DNA of 64,000 nt from Gnetum montanum (lineage: Eukaryota; Streptophyta; Gnetopsida; Gnetales; Gnetaceae): NCBI GenBank assembly GCA_015680685.1, contig MNCI01003938.1, positions 442,110-506,109 of the forward strand, written 5' to 3'. Under the pieces are notes generated by a model, which was given only the letters and a program-made list of their open reading frames with translations, was not told where the DNA came from and did no database searches. This document shows, piece after piece, positions 34,551 through 45,803 of this stretch; position 1 is the stretch's first letter, and the number at the start of each line of letters is the position of its first letter. The position numbers were made by a program, and so were the translations under genes.

Positions 34551-35372
34551 TCACTATGAATTGTATGTTCTATGGTTTCTTCTAGAATCATCATTACTAG
34601 CATTTTGTAGTTGATTATTACCATTAGCTTCATCAAACACCATATTTATAACTTCCTCAACATATAAATTATTATAATTATAAACTCTATATGCTTTATG
34701 AGGAGTAGAGTACTGAAGAAAAACCCCTTTATCAATTCTGCTATCAAAAGTTTCTAACATATATTTATTTTGTAAGATTACATATTTACAAGAAAAAAAT
34801 TTAAAATAGCTTACCTTTGGCTCCTTACCATAATATAGTTCATATGATGTCTACAAAGAGAATATTCTTATCAAAATTCTATTTGCAATGTAACATGTTA
34901 TCTTGATGGCTTCTCTCCAAGAGGACTTTGGTAATACTCTTTCATGTAACAATTTCTTGTCACTTTTTAAAGCACTTAATTTGACATTTGGAAACTCCTT
35001 TTTGCTAAGATATTCTTAGATTGGAAAATTAATGCTTGATTCCTTCGTTTTCACAATATTCTTTAAAAAGGTGAATGTAAAATTCCCCTCCATGATCACT
35101 TCGAAAGGTCTTAATTACATACTCCATTTTCTCTTTGAATTTTGTAGCATAAATTCTTTAAGTGATGAATTAATTCACCCTTATGGATTAGTAGATATAT
35201 CCATGAATAACAAGAATAATTATTAACTAAAATCAAAAAATATTATTTTTCTTCCAAGTGTGCTAGTTTGATATGGTCTTGTAAGATCCGTATATAATAG
35301 TTTCAGAGACATTGAAGTAGAGATTTCATCCTTACTAGTAAAGGAGAATTTCCTTTTTTAAAAAAAATTTAA
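34551..35372 (-). pseudogene. Element C integrase
   Basis: The core is visible near 35200-35250 as YFLILVNNYSCYSWIYLL (copia YG.V.VDDYSRYTWVYFL; both catalytic-region Asp codons became Asn). The open segment 34554-34760 has DKGVFLQYSTPHKAYRVYN and VEEVINMVFDEANG, the integrase C-terminal domain (D.G.FLGYS....AYRV.N......VVFDE). It would join cDNA to target DNA in a live element. Frameshifts and stops are common. Confidence 0.75.
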
Positions 35373-35655
35373 AAAACTTTTAGAAATATTGTTTTTCCTA
35401 GACTATATGGGAGGAAGCCCATGCGCTCAACATTTAAGTGAGCTAATCTTCTATACCAAAGCCAACTATCTTCGGTGTTGCTTAGGAGGCATTTTATATT
35501 ATACTTGGAAAAGTCCTTATTTTCTACAATATAAACATTTACAAATCTTTTTTCAATGAAATCAACATGCTTATAGTATTCATATTTAATAATAAAATCA
35601 TCAAATTTGATCAATTGATTTAAACTTAATAGATTATGCTCAAGACCATTAACAT
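35373..35655 (-). pseudogene. Element C GAG-preintegrase segment
   Basis: Open on the minus strand: INVNGLEHNLLSLNQLIKFD directly inside the G3 boundary, then IKCLLSNTEDSWLWYRRLAH and LNVERM. The (V)DGL.HNLLS.SQL and W.WH.RLGHLN motifs of copia elements are clear. Its upstream partner (STLENQNGGIIIL) lies at about 53680 on the other side of G3. Confidence 0.82.
35651..35655. other. Target-site duplication of G3, left copy (AACAT)
   Basis: AACAT immediately precedes the G3 5' LTR; the identical pentamer follows the 3' LTR at 53587-53591. Confidence 0.9.
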
Positions 35656-36525
35656 TGATGAATCACTTGATGGGTTCCGTCAACAGGCATGCATCGATAC
35701 ATCCCTATCAACGCATGGTTAGATGTATCTATATATATGTGTTAACGTAGTGTCTACCTTTGCCTACATAAATGAGTGCACCCACTACATTTATGGCATG
35801 TTAAGTCAATATAATAGTCAAGTTCTTGCATTTTTCTTTTACCAAAGCTAGAATATTTTCTAAGTGCCTACAGTAGGACTTCACAAATTCTATGGATCAT
35901 TATTCGAACATTAGTGTACCTAAACACTTTGATGTTTTAGCAACATAGATGAGATTCTTGAAACTCCTTGCAGTACTTAAGAATATTTTAATGTTTCCAT
36001 TCATGTACTTTATTGTTTATGTATTTTACAATCATGTCCTTAGCTAATTAATACACTTAATAATCACACATAAGTATGACTACGTCAAATATATCATTAA
36101 AGCTTGGTAATCTCAATGGTGTTATTGCTTGGTTTGCCTAGTAGCCTAACACTTGATAACCCAATAGAGTTCCTAATGAGTTTAGGATGTGCATAAAATG
36201 TGGGCCCAAATGCTTATGTTAGGATAGTTAGATTAAGGTACTATATAGTTAATTAGTTAATTCACAATTAATTACTTTTGTTCCACACTTAAAATAAATC
36301 AAATAAAATATAAAAATATAAATATAAATAATGTGCCTTGGCTTACACTTAACCATACCCTTGCACTTACACAAGTAAAGCCAAGAAGACAATGACTGCA
36401 TGCTCAAGTCACTATCTTTGCTCATCATTGCATTTAGAAACTAAAGTCCACAAAATTCATTCAGATCATTAGTTCAACACTTGTGATTCATATGGTTGGG
36501 TGTAGGGACTACTCATTGCTCATCA
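35656..36525 (+). repeat. G3 5' LTR
   Basis: 870 bases, starting TGATGAATCACTTGAT and ending TGCTCATCA. It matches 52744-53586 throughout. A pre-terminal block (ATGCTTATGTTAGGA-TAGTTAG, ACTTAACCATACC, ACTTACACAAGTAAA) is shared with the G2 LTR (ATGCTTATGTTAGGACTAGT, ACTTAACCATACC), showing common ancestry of the R/U5 half. Confidence 0.92.
36336..36387 (+). other. Conserved LTR hairpin (G3 5' LTR copy)
   Basis: CTTGGCTT pairs with AAGCCAAG, then after a small bulge ACTT pairs with AAGT, closing a loop with the conserved AACCATACC. The position and loop match the G2 hairpin but the arm sequences differ. In the 3' LTR (about 53399-53447) one pair is lost by a G-to-A change. Confidence 0.62.
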
Positions 36526-36526
36526 T

Positions 36527-36544
36527 TAGCATCATTTCCAAGGA
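36527..36544 (+). other. G3 primer-binding site, tRNA-Asp type
   Basis: TAGCATCATTTCCAAGGA, one base after the LTR. Compared with TGGCGCCGTTGCCGGGGA (complement of tRNA-Asp), all but one difference are G-to-A or C-to-T transitions. Confidence 0.75.
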
Positions 36545-36676
36545 CTTTAGTTAGTTAATTGTGCTACATAGAAAGGATAGTGAAAACCTCTAACGATGTT
36601 GTAAAGGAACCTAATGTTAAAACCATTAAGATAAATAATAATAACAAACGCACACTATTTTTGCATAATCATTGAT

Positions 36677-39240
36677 ATGGCTTCTACTCATAAGGAAGAC
36701 TCTCCACCATCATTTCTAAGTGAATCTAATTAAAGTTAAGAAGGCCAAAAGACACCAGTACCCCAACAATTCAAAGTTGTCTATACTCATCCCACCTTGA
36801 TCCTAAATTAGGACAAGTAGTTGTGATGAAGGAACTTGAAAGGCAACATTGTGTTTCCTCTCAACCAATCTATTCTAGCACTACTATTAAACAATCTCAT
36901 CAAGTTGGGCATTGCTAGACTTAATGAGAAGTATGAGGTTCAAGATCATGCGTATCAAGACTATCATCTCACATAAGCCCAACAAAAGAAATATCAACAA
37001 ATAGAAGCTAGATATAAGGCTTCAAAAGGCAAAAGGTTTCCTACCCAATTGTCCCTAAAAATGCACAAAGAAGGCAAAGACTTCTTTTTAAGTGCCTTCC
37101 AAGACACAAATTTTTCTCCTCTCTTTAAGGAGGAGATCCTTAAATAGTGGTTGCAATTAATTTTGGACAACCCTTGTAATGGGAAGAACATTTCTCAAGA
37201 TCAGGGGACCTCAAAAGTTGGCAGCCAAGGCAAGAACAATGATAAGTACCAAGAGAAAGACAAACATGGTGAGCGGGGTAGGGATCAAAGAAGAGAAGGT
37301 AGTAGGCATCGTTCTTATGCTGGTTCCCCTCTCTATTCACCTTCATCATCATTTTCATCATCTTCCTTCTCCAACTCCAATAAGAGAAGCAGAGGCAATA
37401 GAAATCATGATGAAGATGAATGGAAAGATAGGGATGATTATAGATCCCATCAAGACAAGAAAGACCATGGACATGAGAAACTAGGGGATGAACATTATAG
37501 AGAATGAAGGCATAGTAGGACTTATCATAGGCATCATGGCCATGATACAAACCAAAGAGACTGCTATGACTATGATTAGCTCCTTTTGGCTACTAGAAAT
37601 ATGTTAAATATTTCATAGACTATTAAGATTCCAACCAAACACTTGAAGGATAGCCACATTAAACAATTGGATATGAATAATATTTTCAAGTGAAAGGGGA
37701 ATACAATTCAAATCCACAAAATCACTTGCAAGCATTTCATGATGTCACTGCCTTGCAAAATGTGGAAAATGAATGACAAAATTTAAAACTATTCCCAAGG
37801 ATACTCATCAAGGAAGCAAAAAGTTGATACCAGTCCTTGGAACCAAAATCTATTTGTCGATGTAACACAATGCTAAAGATATTCAATGATAAGTACCAAA
37901 CATACTCTAAAGTGTCCAATTTGAGGAGGCAAATCCAAGGATGGAAACAAGGCACTCATGAGTCCTTAGATGAAACTATGGGTAGATACTACTCTTTTTT
38001 GCAATGATGCCCAAACCATGGATACTCTCAATAGGATCATTTGTGTCATATCATAGATGGGCTTAAAAATGAAATTAGGAGAACCCTTGGGGTCTACACT
38101 CAAGGAAGACTTTCTAAGCTAAGGGTCCATTAGATTCAAAGGCTTATTAAGTAAGTGACCAAAGAGGAAGAAGAGCTGAAAAAACAAGAAAGTGTGGAAG
38201 AATACAACAAGAACCCCTCTATCTACAAAGTGGAGGTCCATTTATGTGAAAATGAGGAGGCACCACTTGATGAAGTGGTGCAAACAACAACCTTGTAGAT
38301 CCAAAAATCTATTATTGAAATATTGGCTAAGGTTGATAAGATGTGGGACTTCTTGAATGAGAAGTTCCAAACTACTTTATAGATTGTAGAGGAAATTAGA
38401 AATCAATGAAGTAATGGTCGTGAGTGAAAGAAGAAGGAGGCTAAACATGAAAATCATAAATATAAGGGCAAACCTACAATAGTAGAAGAGATTGTAGATT
38501 CCAAATTTGATGATGATTGGTGTGACATCTATCAATATGAACATCTCAAGGGTTATTGTCTCATATGTCACACTTACAAGAATCTAGGGTGTATGCTTTA
38601 AATCCTAAATTCACAAAATGATAAGCACCTAGGAGGTTGCCTTATCCACAAGGCTACTACTAGCAATAATTCCACCAACAAGCTTACTATCCAAATAGAG
38701 CGCTACCTCAACCGCAAGAACAGTACTAGCAATGGTAATATCCACCATCATGGGGGATTCCACCTCCAAGGTAGCAATACCATTAACACCAATTTGATCC
38801 TTATGGGTACTACATTCAACATCCAATCTCTTTATATGACTCTTCTAGTCATGCTTCCTTTCCACACTACTATTACCTGCCAAAGTACTACAGAGCCCCT
38901 TCTCCAAGGGGAAAGTCTTGATTCCCTTCCTATCCTCCTCAACATTTTTCTTTTGCAGCACCATCATCAATCCCTCTACCACCTGCTCCATCCATGTAGG
39001 GTGAAATACCTACCTAGCCATAGCAAAGAAACACTACAAGGATGGTAAACTTACAACTAGCTCCTTAGCTAGGTGGTCCTAAATCCAAGCCTTACAAGAG
39101 ATCCTTCTTCAGAACTAACAATCCCACAAAGCCTTCACAAACACCTATGGCCATCAACCCTACTACTTCAACCTTTGAAAGTTTCATTGAGTAGCCTTCA
39201 AACCAAAGCACTTCCCAATTTCATGTTATCATGTTAACCC
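36677..39240 (+). pseudogene. G3 gag, degenerate
   Basis: The ATG at 36677 starts MASTHKEDSPPSFLSES, 133 bases after the primer site as in G2. An open segment at 37151-37507 is extremely charged (runs of K, D, E, R, H and a Ser block), comparable to the low-complexity region of the G2 gag. The capsid-like region follows at about 37730-38110 with DVTALQNVENE, KLFPRILIKEAKS and SLEPKSIC-like text. HDESLDETMGRYYSF and DGLKNEIRRTLGVYT-like segments continue the homology to G2. The frame is repeatedly interrupted. Confidence 0.66.
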
Positions 39241-39660
39241 ATGTGATCATAGATTGAATCAAGGTTGGTCATCTTCCTAGGAAGGGATTTGATCCTGTGA
39301 GTCCATTTATTTATTTGCAAATTACTGGAAATGAACCATGTAAGGCTCTTTTAGATTCAAGCTCTGGAGTTAACTTGATTTCACAAGAAATGTACAAAAC
39401 TTGGAACCTACCTTCACTGAAAAATATGAACATCATATTGGATCTGGTAGACCAATCCATCACTATTTTCTTGGGATTGGTAAAAGACATCATGACCACC
39501 ATTTATGAACGATCATATCTTACCAATGTTTTGATGATCCATGTGAAAAAATAGCAAAGGGAAATTTCCTATCTTTATGATAAGAGCATGGCTTAGCACC
39601 ATAGATGCAAGGTTAGGGATTAGAGATCTTTTGTTGAAAATTTCCAAGGAAAATAGGTTC
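39241..39660 (+). pseudogene. G3 retropepsin domain
   Basis: Open over 39297-39554: YLQITGNEPCKALLDSSSGV, then NLISQEMYKTWNLPSLKNMN. The catalytic Asp is at 39354-39356 and the following Gly of D-(S/T)-G is Ser, as in G2. The later SITIFLGLVKDI segment and MIRAWLSTIDARLGIRDL near 39580 continue the domain. Confidence 0.72.
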
Positions 39661-40199
39661 GAAAAAATTAGGAAGAAGAAACTTTCATTCATTACATATA
39701 GTAACACAAGGTGCCATCGTTTGTAAAGATTGTCGATCATTAAAGGCACATCCCTGTAAGAATGCAATCAGTGTGTAGAAACAACTAAGAGCCATAGGTT
39801 CCTATACACAGTAGCTACCAAACAAGAAGGTACTTAGTGATTGACCATAGATAATCAGGTTGGATCAACAATATGCATGCAACCAGTTGAGAGCCTTACA
39901 ATTTCATATGTAGAAAGCATGGACAAGTTGAAGAAAATCCATCAGAAACTCTCTAATGAACAAGGTGAAATTAATTCAAAAGAGTTGGATATCCCTAAAA
40001 CTTTCAAGAAAGAGCCTCTTAGGCTAAAGTCTCTACTAGCAGGAATGGAATATGCTTTCTTAAACAATGGTAAGCCAGTCATTATCAATGCTACACTTGC
40101 TCCAGTACAAAAGAAGAAATTAATGGAAGATATGAGTAAACATGAGTTAACATGAATTGATCTATGGATATGTTAGCACAAAATATATACAGATTCCTC

Positions 40200-41035
40200 C
40201 ATCATACCAAAGAGGTAGCCATAAAGACACTTGAACCCAAAACTCAAGCAAATTGTCAAGGAGGAAATTGAACAACTCCTTAAGGCTAGGTTCATTTACC
40301 CTATTGTCACATAGCAAGTGGGTTAGCCCAGTTGTTATTGTGCCAAAGAAAGGAGGAAAGTGGAGGGTCTGTATAGACTTTCAGCTACTGAATATGACTA
40401 CTTATAAAGATCATTACCCATTGTCATTTGTAAACCAAGTGTTAGATACTATTACGAGACATTGTTAATATAACTTTTTAAATGGTTATAGTGGCTATAA
40501 TTAAATCCAAATCACATCAAAAGACTAGGCCAAGATAAAATTTATAAGTCCTTGAGGGAATTTTGCATATAGAAAGATGCCCTTTTGCCTGTGCAATGCT
40601 CCTATCATGTTCCAAAGGTTGATCCTTAGCATCTTCCACCAACAAATTGGTAGCAAGGTAGAAGTTTTCATGGATGACTTCTCTACATATGGGGCTACCT
40701 TTAAGCAACCCTTGAACTACCTAGAGTGAGTTCTTCAATGATATGTAGAAACTAACTTAAGGCTCAATTATTTAAAAATCCATCTAATGGTCCAAGAGGG
40801 CATTATTTTGGGGCATCAAATTTCAAACAAAGGGATCAAGGTAGACCCAGAAAAATAAGGATCATTCAAGGGATAACCAAATAACCAAAGACTATGAAGG
40901 ACATAAGGTCATTCTTTGGCCACACTGGTTACTACAGGCACTTCATCAAAAACTTCTTAGAGACCACCAAGCCATTGGTTGAACTTACAAAGAAGGATGC
41001 ATTGTTGTCTAGACCAAGGAATGCAAAAATGCGTT
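40200..41035 (+). pseudogene. G3 reverse transcriptase domain
   Basis: KWVSPVVIVPKKGGKWRVCI and DFQLLNMTTYKDHYPLS open the palm domain (40318-40430); then MPF-LCNAPIMFQRLILSIF and KVEVFMDDFSTYGATF (MDD at 40680-40688), LRLNYLKIHLMVQEG, ILGHQISNKGIKVDPEK, and GHTGYYRHFIKNF near 40920. All RT blocks are in order and the catalytic Asp pair is present. The domain is closest in style to Athila RT. TAG and TGA stops break it at least six times. Confidence 0.85.
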
Positions 41036-41510
41036 CAAATAGCTGAAGTAGAAACTCATAGAAACTTTGATTTTATGAGAACTAGACTAATTCATGTCAT
41101 TCCGCATTATGATGAATGCATCCAATTATGCTTTGGGGCTCCTGCTTACACAAATGCATGATCAAAAATGTCCATACTACATCCATTGTGCAAGTAGAAA
41201 CATTGTGGGTGCACAACTCAACTACACTACCATTGAAAAAGAGCTTATGACAATGGTATATGCATTAGACAAATTTAGGCACTATGTGCTTGGATACAAA
41301 ATTTTTATGCACACTAACCATAGTGCCATTTAGTTCCTGATGAACAAGCCAATAGTGAACCCCTATGTTATACACTGGCTAGTGATCCTCCAAGAGTTTG
41401 ACATAACAATGGTTGACTACAAGGGGACCGAGCATGTGATGGCTAACCACTTGTCTTGATTAAGATGGGATAGTAAAGAGGATGAGATCCCATTGTCTGA
41501 TTAATTTTCC
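41036..41510 (+). pseudogene. G3 RNase H domain
   Basis: Largely open at 41094-41333: FRIMMNASNYALGLLLTQ, CPYYIHCASRNIVGAQL, NYTTIEKELMTMVYALDKFR and YVLGYKIFMHTNHSAI, then WLVILQEFDITMVDYKGTEH and VMANHLS. The first catalytic Asp (MIDAS in G2) is Asn here and TDH is TNH, so activity is lost. The end FPDELLFANV marks the Athila RNase H-integrase linker. Confidence 0.83.
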
Positions 41511-42700
41511 TGATGAACTTCTATTTGCTAATGTTTTTCATTCTCAAACTTCCAAAGAAATGAACTAGTATGACAATATCCTCTTCTATCTACTCATACA
41601 AGAGATGCCATAGGAGTGGGACCACAAGAAGAAACACCAATTTCTTCATCAAGCCAAGCACTTTATGGAAATCAAAAGTAATCTCTACAAGAGTTGCACA
41701 GATGGCCTAGTACAATGGTGTGTACCTAATGCAAATCAACTTTGATTCCTCCAAGATGCATAGAAAGGTGCATGTGGGGCCCATTATGTTAAAAGGTGAA
41801 CAACCATTAAGATCCTCATGGCAAGGTATTATTGGCCTACAATCGTCAAGGATGCCCATCACTTCTACCACTCTTATGGCTATGCCAATGTGATGGAGAG
41901 ATGACCACGCACATGGAAGGGCCACTATAATGGATTCAAAAACTGGAGCCTTTCGATCTTTGGGAGGTTAATTTCATGGGGCCCATTATCGCTAGTCAAA
42001 TGGAAAGGCTTACATCATCATGGCTATTAATTATTATATCAAATGGGCTAATGTTGCTGCCATCATTAACTATTCATCTTCTATTATGGCATAGCCTTTA
42101 CAATAAAATGTTTTCACTAGGTTTGGTATGCCATGGGCACCAATTTTTGACAATGAAACACATTTTACAAGTGCCACTTTTCGTAAGCTTGTGCAACACA
42201 TGGGGGTTGAACATAAATTAATAACTCCATACCACCTCCAACACAACAGTCAAGCTAAGGTTACCAATAGGAAAATTACTAAAATTATAACATGAATGAT
42301 TAGTAAATATAGGAAGGACTAGAGCAATAAACTCAATGATGCTCTTTGGGCTTTTCATTCAATGTGGAAGCTTCCTATTAGGTATTCTCCCTTTGAGCTA
42401 GTGTACAAAAAACTACCAACTCTTTCCATCCAAGTTGAGCTCCATACACTTTCAATGGTATGCCACATTAACTTGGACCTAAGTCTATCCCAATGAGAAA
42501 GACTAATGAATCTCAACATACTAGACAAGAATAGACTAGTAGCCTTGTCATTAAATGAAGTACATAAGACACATAACAAATAATATCATGACCTTAAGAT
42601 ATAGAAAGTAAAACTTCAACCAAGGGATAAGGTGCTCTATTAAAACCCCATGACGTACCTCAACATACCAAATTTCAAACATTATAGAAGGACCCTTAGA
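41511..42700 (+). pseudogene. G3 integrase
   Basis: The zinc-binding N-terminus runs 41640-41900 (KCHQFLHQAKHFM-like, CVPNANQL, GRTTIKILMARYYWPTI-like, ending with a Cys-pair segment). The core begins at about 41945 with EPFDLW, shifts frame to FMGPI, and includes VFTRFGMPWAPIFDNETHFT and SATFRKLVQHMGVEH (42110-42215) with the second catalytic Asp, the stretch deleted in G2. [29 protein letters not shown] and YSPFELVYKKLPTL follow. Homology fades near 42700. Confidence 0.8.
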
Positions 42701-42878
42701 TCATATGTGAAACTTTTCCATTTAGGGCCATGATGATATACCATTATAATAGCCCAAGCAAGAAACTTTTGGTCAACACCCAATAACTTAAACCTATTCT
42801 CAAACCAAAAGCAACTTGTGGGAATAATGCCTTAATCGATGGCCAAGCACACTCAATCTTTCAGATCTCCCCCTTCCA
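42701..42878 (+). other. G3 spacer, left part, cut by D
   Basis: This short piece corresponds to the first part of the G2 spacer (GATCTCCCCCTTCCAA here, GGATCTCGTCCTTCCAA at about 14851 in G2). The spacer resumes after D with text that in G2 lies about 480 bases further on, so a stretch of spacer has been lost at the left junction of D. Confidence 0.6.
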
Positions 42879-43764
42879 AGCAATCTAATAGTAATGTCTT
42901 TATGAAATTTCCTATTTAAGTCTATAAGGTCTAGAAAATATTTGATACTTTGAGCTGACTTGAAATAGCTTCATTTTTTTTAAACGTTTATTGCCTTGAT
43001 ATTTCATTCCTAAAATTGTCAATTTTTTTTGTAATAGCTCTATTGTTTGCAATTCTTGACAATTATTAACTAGCTAAATAAAGCTTGTACTTTGTTATTT
43101 ACAAAGAGTTGTGGTAGTTTAATTAGAGTGTCTTTTATGAAATTGCTTGTTGAGCTCAAAGGATTTGGATAATTTGTAATACTTAGATTGAATTGGAATA
43201 GCTTTATTGTGAAAATTTTTCTCATATTCAATTTATCTCACTTAAATGTTTGAGATTTCACACAAACCTACTTTCTTTTCTTTTATCTTTCTAAAATCCA
43301 TCAAATCTCACTCTATTTCTAATTTTCTTGTGAATCTTTTTCTCTAGGGGAAATTAGAAGTAGATTTTTGTAGAATTGTGCTTAAGAATTTTGGTGAAAT
43401 TTATTTATTTCAAGCAACATACTATAGGGACTATATAGATTAAGTGACTTGAAAAAATAGGAATTTTTAATAACTCACAATATTTAACAAGGTTAGCTAA
43501 ATTTATGTTATAATAGCCAATTACAGTTTCATACACAAATCAAGTTTTATGCACAAACTTAATTATTTTAACATTCATAATAGCAAACACACATTTACAC
43601 TTAGTTCACTCTATTACCACTAAGTGTATTTGGAGGTCTTTGGGCCTTGGTATTGCTAGAGACCAGCAAGCACCTAAACTTAAGTTTGAAGAAACATCTT
43701 CATTTCTCATGACCCTAGTCACAAGGCCTCAAAGGGAAACATTGGCAATCCCAAACGGTCACCA
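42879..43764 (+). repeat. Element D 5' LTR, truncated at its start
   Basis: It aligns with the 3' LTR from AGCAAT (47359 region) to its end (...GGTCACCA). The first roughly 530 bases of the LTR, including the TATA box, are absent. The simplest explanation is a deletion across the left junction that also removed about 480 bases of G3 spacer. Confidence 0.78.
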
Positions 43765-44061
43765 AAATTTTTTTTTGGTACTAGAAGAAGGCCAAGAAAG
43801 TTTGTTTACCTAAGTTCATGAGTTAACAGCTTATTATGTTCAAAGAGCTTGATAGTCCTAGTGAGCCAAAAGTTCTTTTTAACATAGATATTATTTCAAG
43901 TTAATGACCAAATATATTGATAGCTTGGAAGATTTCGAAAGTCATAAAGAATTTTCTAGTTGTAAGATCAAATATTCATTGGAGGAAGAAGTATTAAAAA
44001 GGTTTTTAAGTTTGAGATAAGTAGTGGAGTAAAAACCAGAAGGGTAAGGAGTTCACCTCTT
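43765..44061 (+). other. Element D leader
   Basis: Non-coding leader between LTR and gag. TGGTACTAGAAG at about 43776-43787 shares 8 of 12 bases with the initiator tRNA-Met primer site TGGTATCAGAGC and may be a decayed primer site. It lies about 11 bases from the LTR end, further than usual. Confidence 0.35.
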
Positions 44062-44694
44062 TTGTCTGGTTTATTAGTCTATAAGAGAAGGTCAAAGAAA
44101 AATGAGAGTTCAACCACCAAACGGAATTCTAATAGGATGGCAAATTCACAACCACTGAATCCTTGGCAAGGAGTTACACCGTTAAGGATTCAAAATTACA
44201 ACGATATTCCTAAGACAATTTACAAATATTTTCCTAAGCCTTTTATTTCAAGAAAAGCTTACTTGGTTGAAGAATACATTCACCTATTTGAGTTAGATTT
44301 AGTGCATGCAAATATTCAACACCAAGACCAAGCTTGTAGGTCGTATGTAGCAAATTTAAAGGATATAGCTCAAATTTGGTATTCAAACTTGCCAAGTAAT
44401 AGTATCACAAGTTGGGATGATATGAAAAGTTTATTCTTGGCTCAATTTAGCAATCAGTTGGACCTACAGCAACTGTACTATGAGCTAGTACAAGCTAAGC
44501 AAGGAGTTAAAGAGACAATTTTGGATAAGAATGCTACAAAGGATAACATGGGGGCTAAAGAAGTGGGAAGACCAATAACACAAGAGGAAGAAAAGAAAGC
44601 TTGGATTATAATAGAAATTAGGTATGATAGAACCCAAGACAAGAGGATTCCTAAGAGGGTCACATTGACCACTCTCTTCCCTTTTACTGAGTAA
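44062..44694 (+). CDS. Element D gag-like ORF (fragment)
   Basis: A frame of 210 codons stays open to TAA at 44692-44694; the first in-frame ATG is at 44137 (MANSQPLNPWQG). Residues about 35-165 match the gypsy gag capsid pattern: KAYLVEEYIHLFELDL, QACRSYVANLKDIAQIWYSN, LPSNSITSWDDMKSLFLAQF and ELVQAKQGVKE. The tail (AKEVGRPITQEEEKKAW) is hydrophilic and unlike gag. It is the longest uninterrupted retroelement frame in the window, which suggests D is younger than its neighbours. The C-terminal nucleocapsid is missing, so this is at best a partial gag. Confidence 0.6.
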   Translation: MSGLLVYKRRSKKNESSTTKRNSNRMANSQPLNPWQGVTPLRIQNYNDIPKTIYKYFPKPFISRKAYLVEEYIHLFELDLVHANIQHQDQACRSYVANLKDIAQIWYSNLPSNSITSWDDMKSLFLAQFSNQLDLQQLYYELVQAKQGVKETILDKNATKDNMGAKEVGRPITQEEEKKAWIIIEIRYDRTQDKRIPKRVTLTTLFPFTE

Positions 44695-45157
44695 CTTATG
44701 TTATGGCTTCACTTGTACAGTTTTCATTTCTATTTCCTAGGAATAAGATTTTTATACCACCGAACCTTAAGTTTGATGGGAATTTTCCTCCAAAAAGATT
44801 TATTATTTTCCACTACAAAAAGATCCATAAAAAGCTTCATTTATAGTTAAATTTAGCTAGTATTTTTTAAAACAAGGTTTGCATAAATTTCTTTAAGCAT
44901 TTTAAGGGGAGGCAAGAAATGTTGGCACATTTCTACCATTCCATGGAGCAGCAACTTGTTAGGAAAATTAAATTCAGAATTTTATTCTAAAATTTAAGAT
45001 TCAAAAGGATACCAGCAGTAACAATGAAGAATACTACCAAGAAAGTAAACAAGAAAACAAGTAAAATGATTATTATAAGTAGCATGGTAAACATAAGCCT
45101 AATGATGTAAAGAGACAACTACTGGAGTTGGTTTCATTAGAATTAGAGGCTGTTCAG
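44695..45157 (+). other. Element D internal, unassigned
   Basis: Mostly AT-rich. A short run resembling FLGNKIFIPPNLKFDGNFPP (about 44735-44800) may be a gag or host fragment but I do not recognise it. Confidence 0.35.
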
Positions 45158-45349
45158 CCCAGATGTTAGCAGATTCATCTGTTTTGATGATGTCACAAGT
45201 GGCTTTTCTAATGCATTAGAACATGTGTTGAGAGTCAAGGACACTGGCAAGGAAAGGATTCTAATCACAGCCAGGGACTTAGGGACTTAGGAATCCACAT
45301 GGGAAGAATGCAAAGATGTGTTGACCGAAGACTTTATGTATAATTATTA
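45158..45349 (+). pseudogene. Coding-looking fragment in D, unidentified
   Basis: One frame gives FSPDVSRFICFDDVTSGFSN, ALEHVLRVKDTGKERILITA, RDLGT, one TAG stop (probably from CAG), then ESTWEECKDVLTEDFMYNY. The balanced amino-acid mix, single stop and higher GC suggest a once-coding segment. It could be a piece of gag or of a captured transcript. I cannot name it. Confidence 0.35.
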
Positions 45350-45703
45350 ATGACGGGTCCTAAGAGAACTTCACAGGAATCACAAGAGATTATAACATCA
45401 GCCATGGGCGAGGGTGTTTGGAAAAAATTGGTTGACCATTATTGCTGCAAATTTTCCACTACTTTGAACAAGTTGATTGCAATGTGTGAGGAAATACCAG
45501 GCTGGTTAGTGTTAATGGGTAAATATATTTCTGCTGTGCAAGCATCATCCACACATAGTACACTACAATATCTATACTCTCTAAATGTGCATCTTTGGAA
45601 GGGGATGCCAATGAGAAAGCATGGCGAGGATCATGGCAGAGGATTCGCGTCAACAATAATGTATAGATGCTCTGCAACTTATCTGTCACTACTTTCAAAA
45701 TGA
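45350..45703 (+). CDS. Unidentified 117-codon ORF in D
   Basis: ATG at 45350 (MTGPKRTSQESQEIITSAMG) to a stop at 45701-45703. It overlaps the GC-richer block of D and contains Cys/His-rich stretches such as DHYCCKFSTT. No known retroelement domain is visible and another frame of the same stretch also looks coding (DANEKAWRGSWQRIRVNNN), so the true frame is undecided. It may be part of the captured host sequence. Confidence 0.3.
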   Translation: MTGPKRTSQESQEIITSAMGEGVWKKLVDHYCCKFSTTLNKLIAMCEEIPGWLVLMGKYISAVQASSTHSTLQYLYSLNVHLWKGMPMRKHGEDHGRGFASTIMYRCSATYLSLLSK

Positions 45704-45803
45704 TTTTGTACTCTACATGTGCCTAGAATCAAGGAAATGTAAGAATTGTTTCAAGAGCATGTCTTGAGAATTCTGCAGGACAGAGGACTGCTCTGTGTAA
45801 CAG

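Noticed and set aside
37140-37550. Overlapping long ORFs on both strands (118-136 codons) in the G3 gag.
   Set aside because: The plus-strand frame is the charged low-complexity part of gag; the minus-strand ORF is its shadow caused by skewed codon composition.
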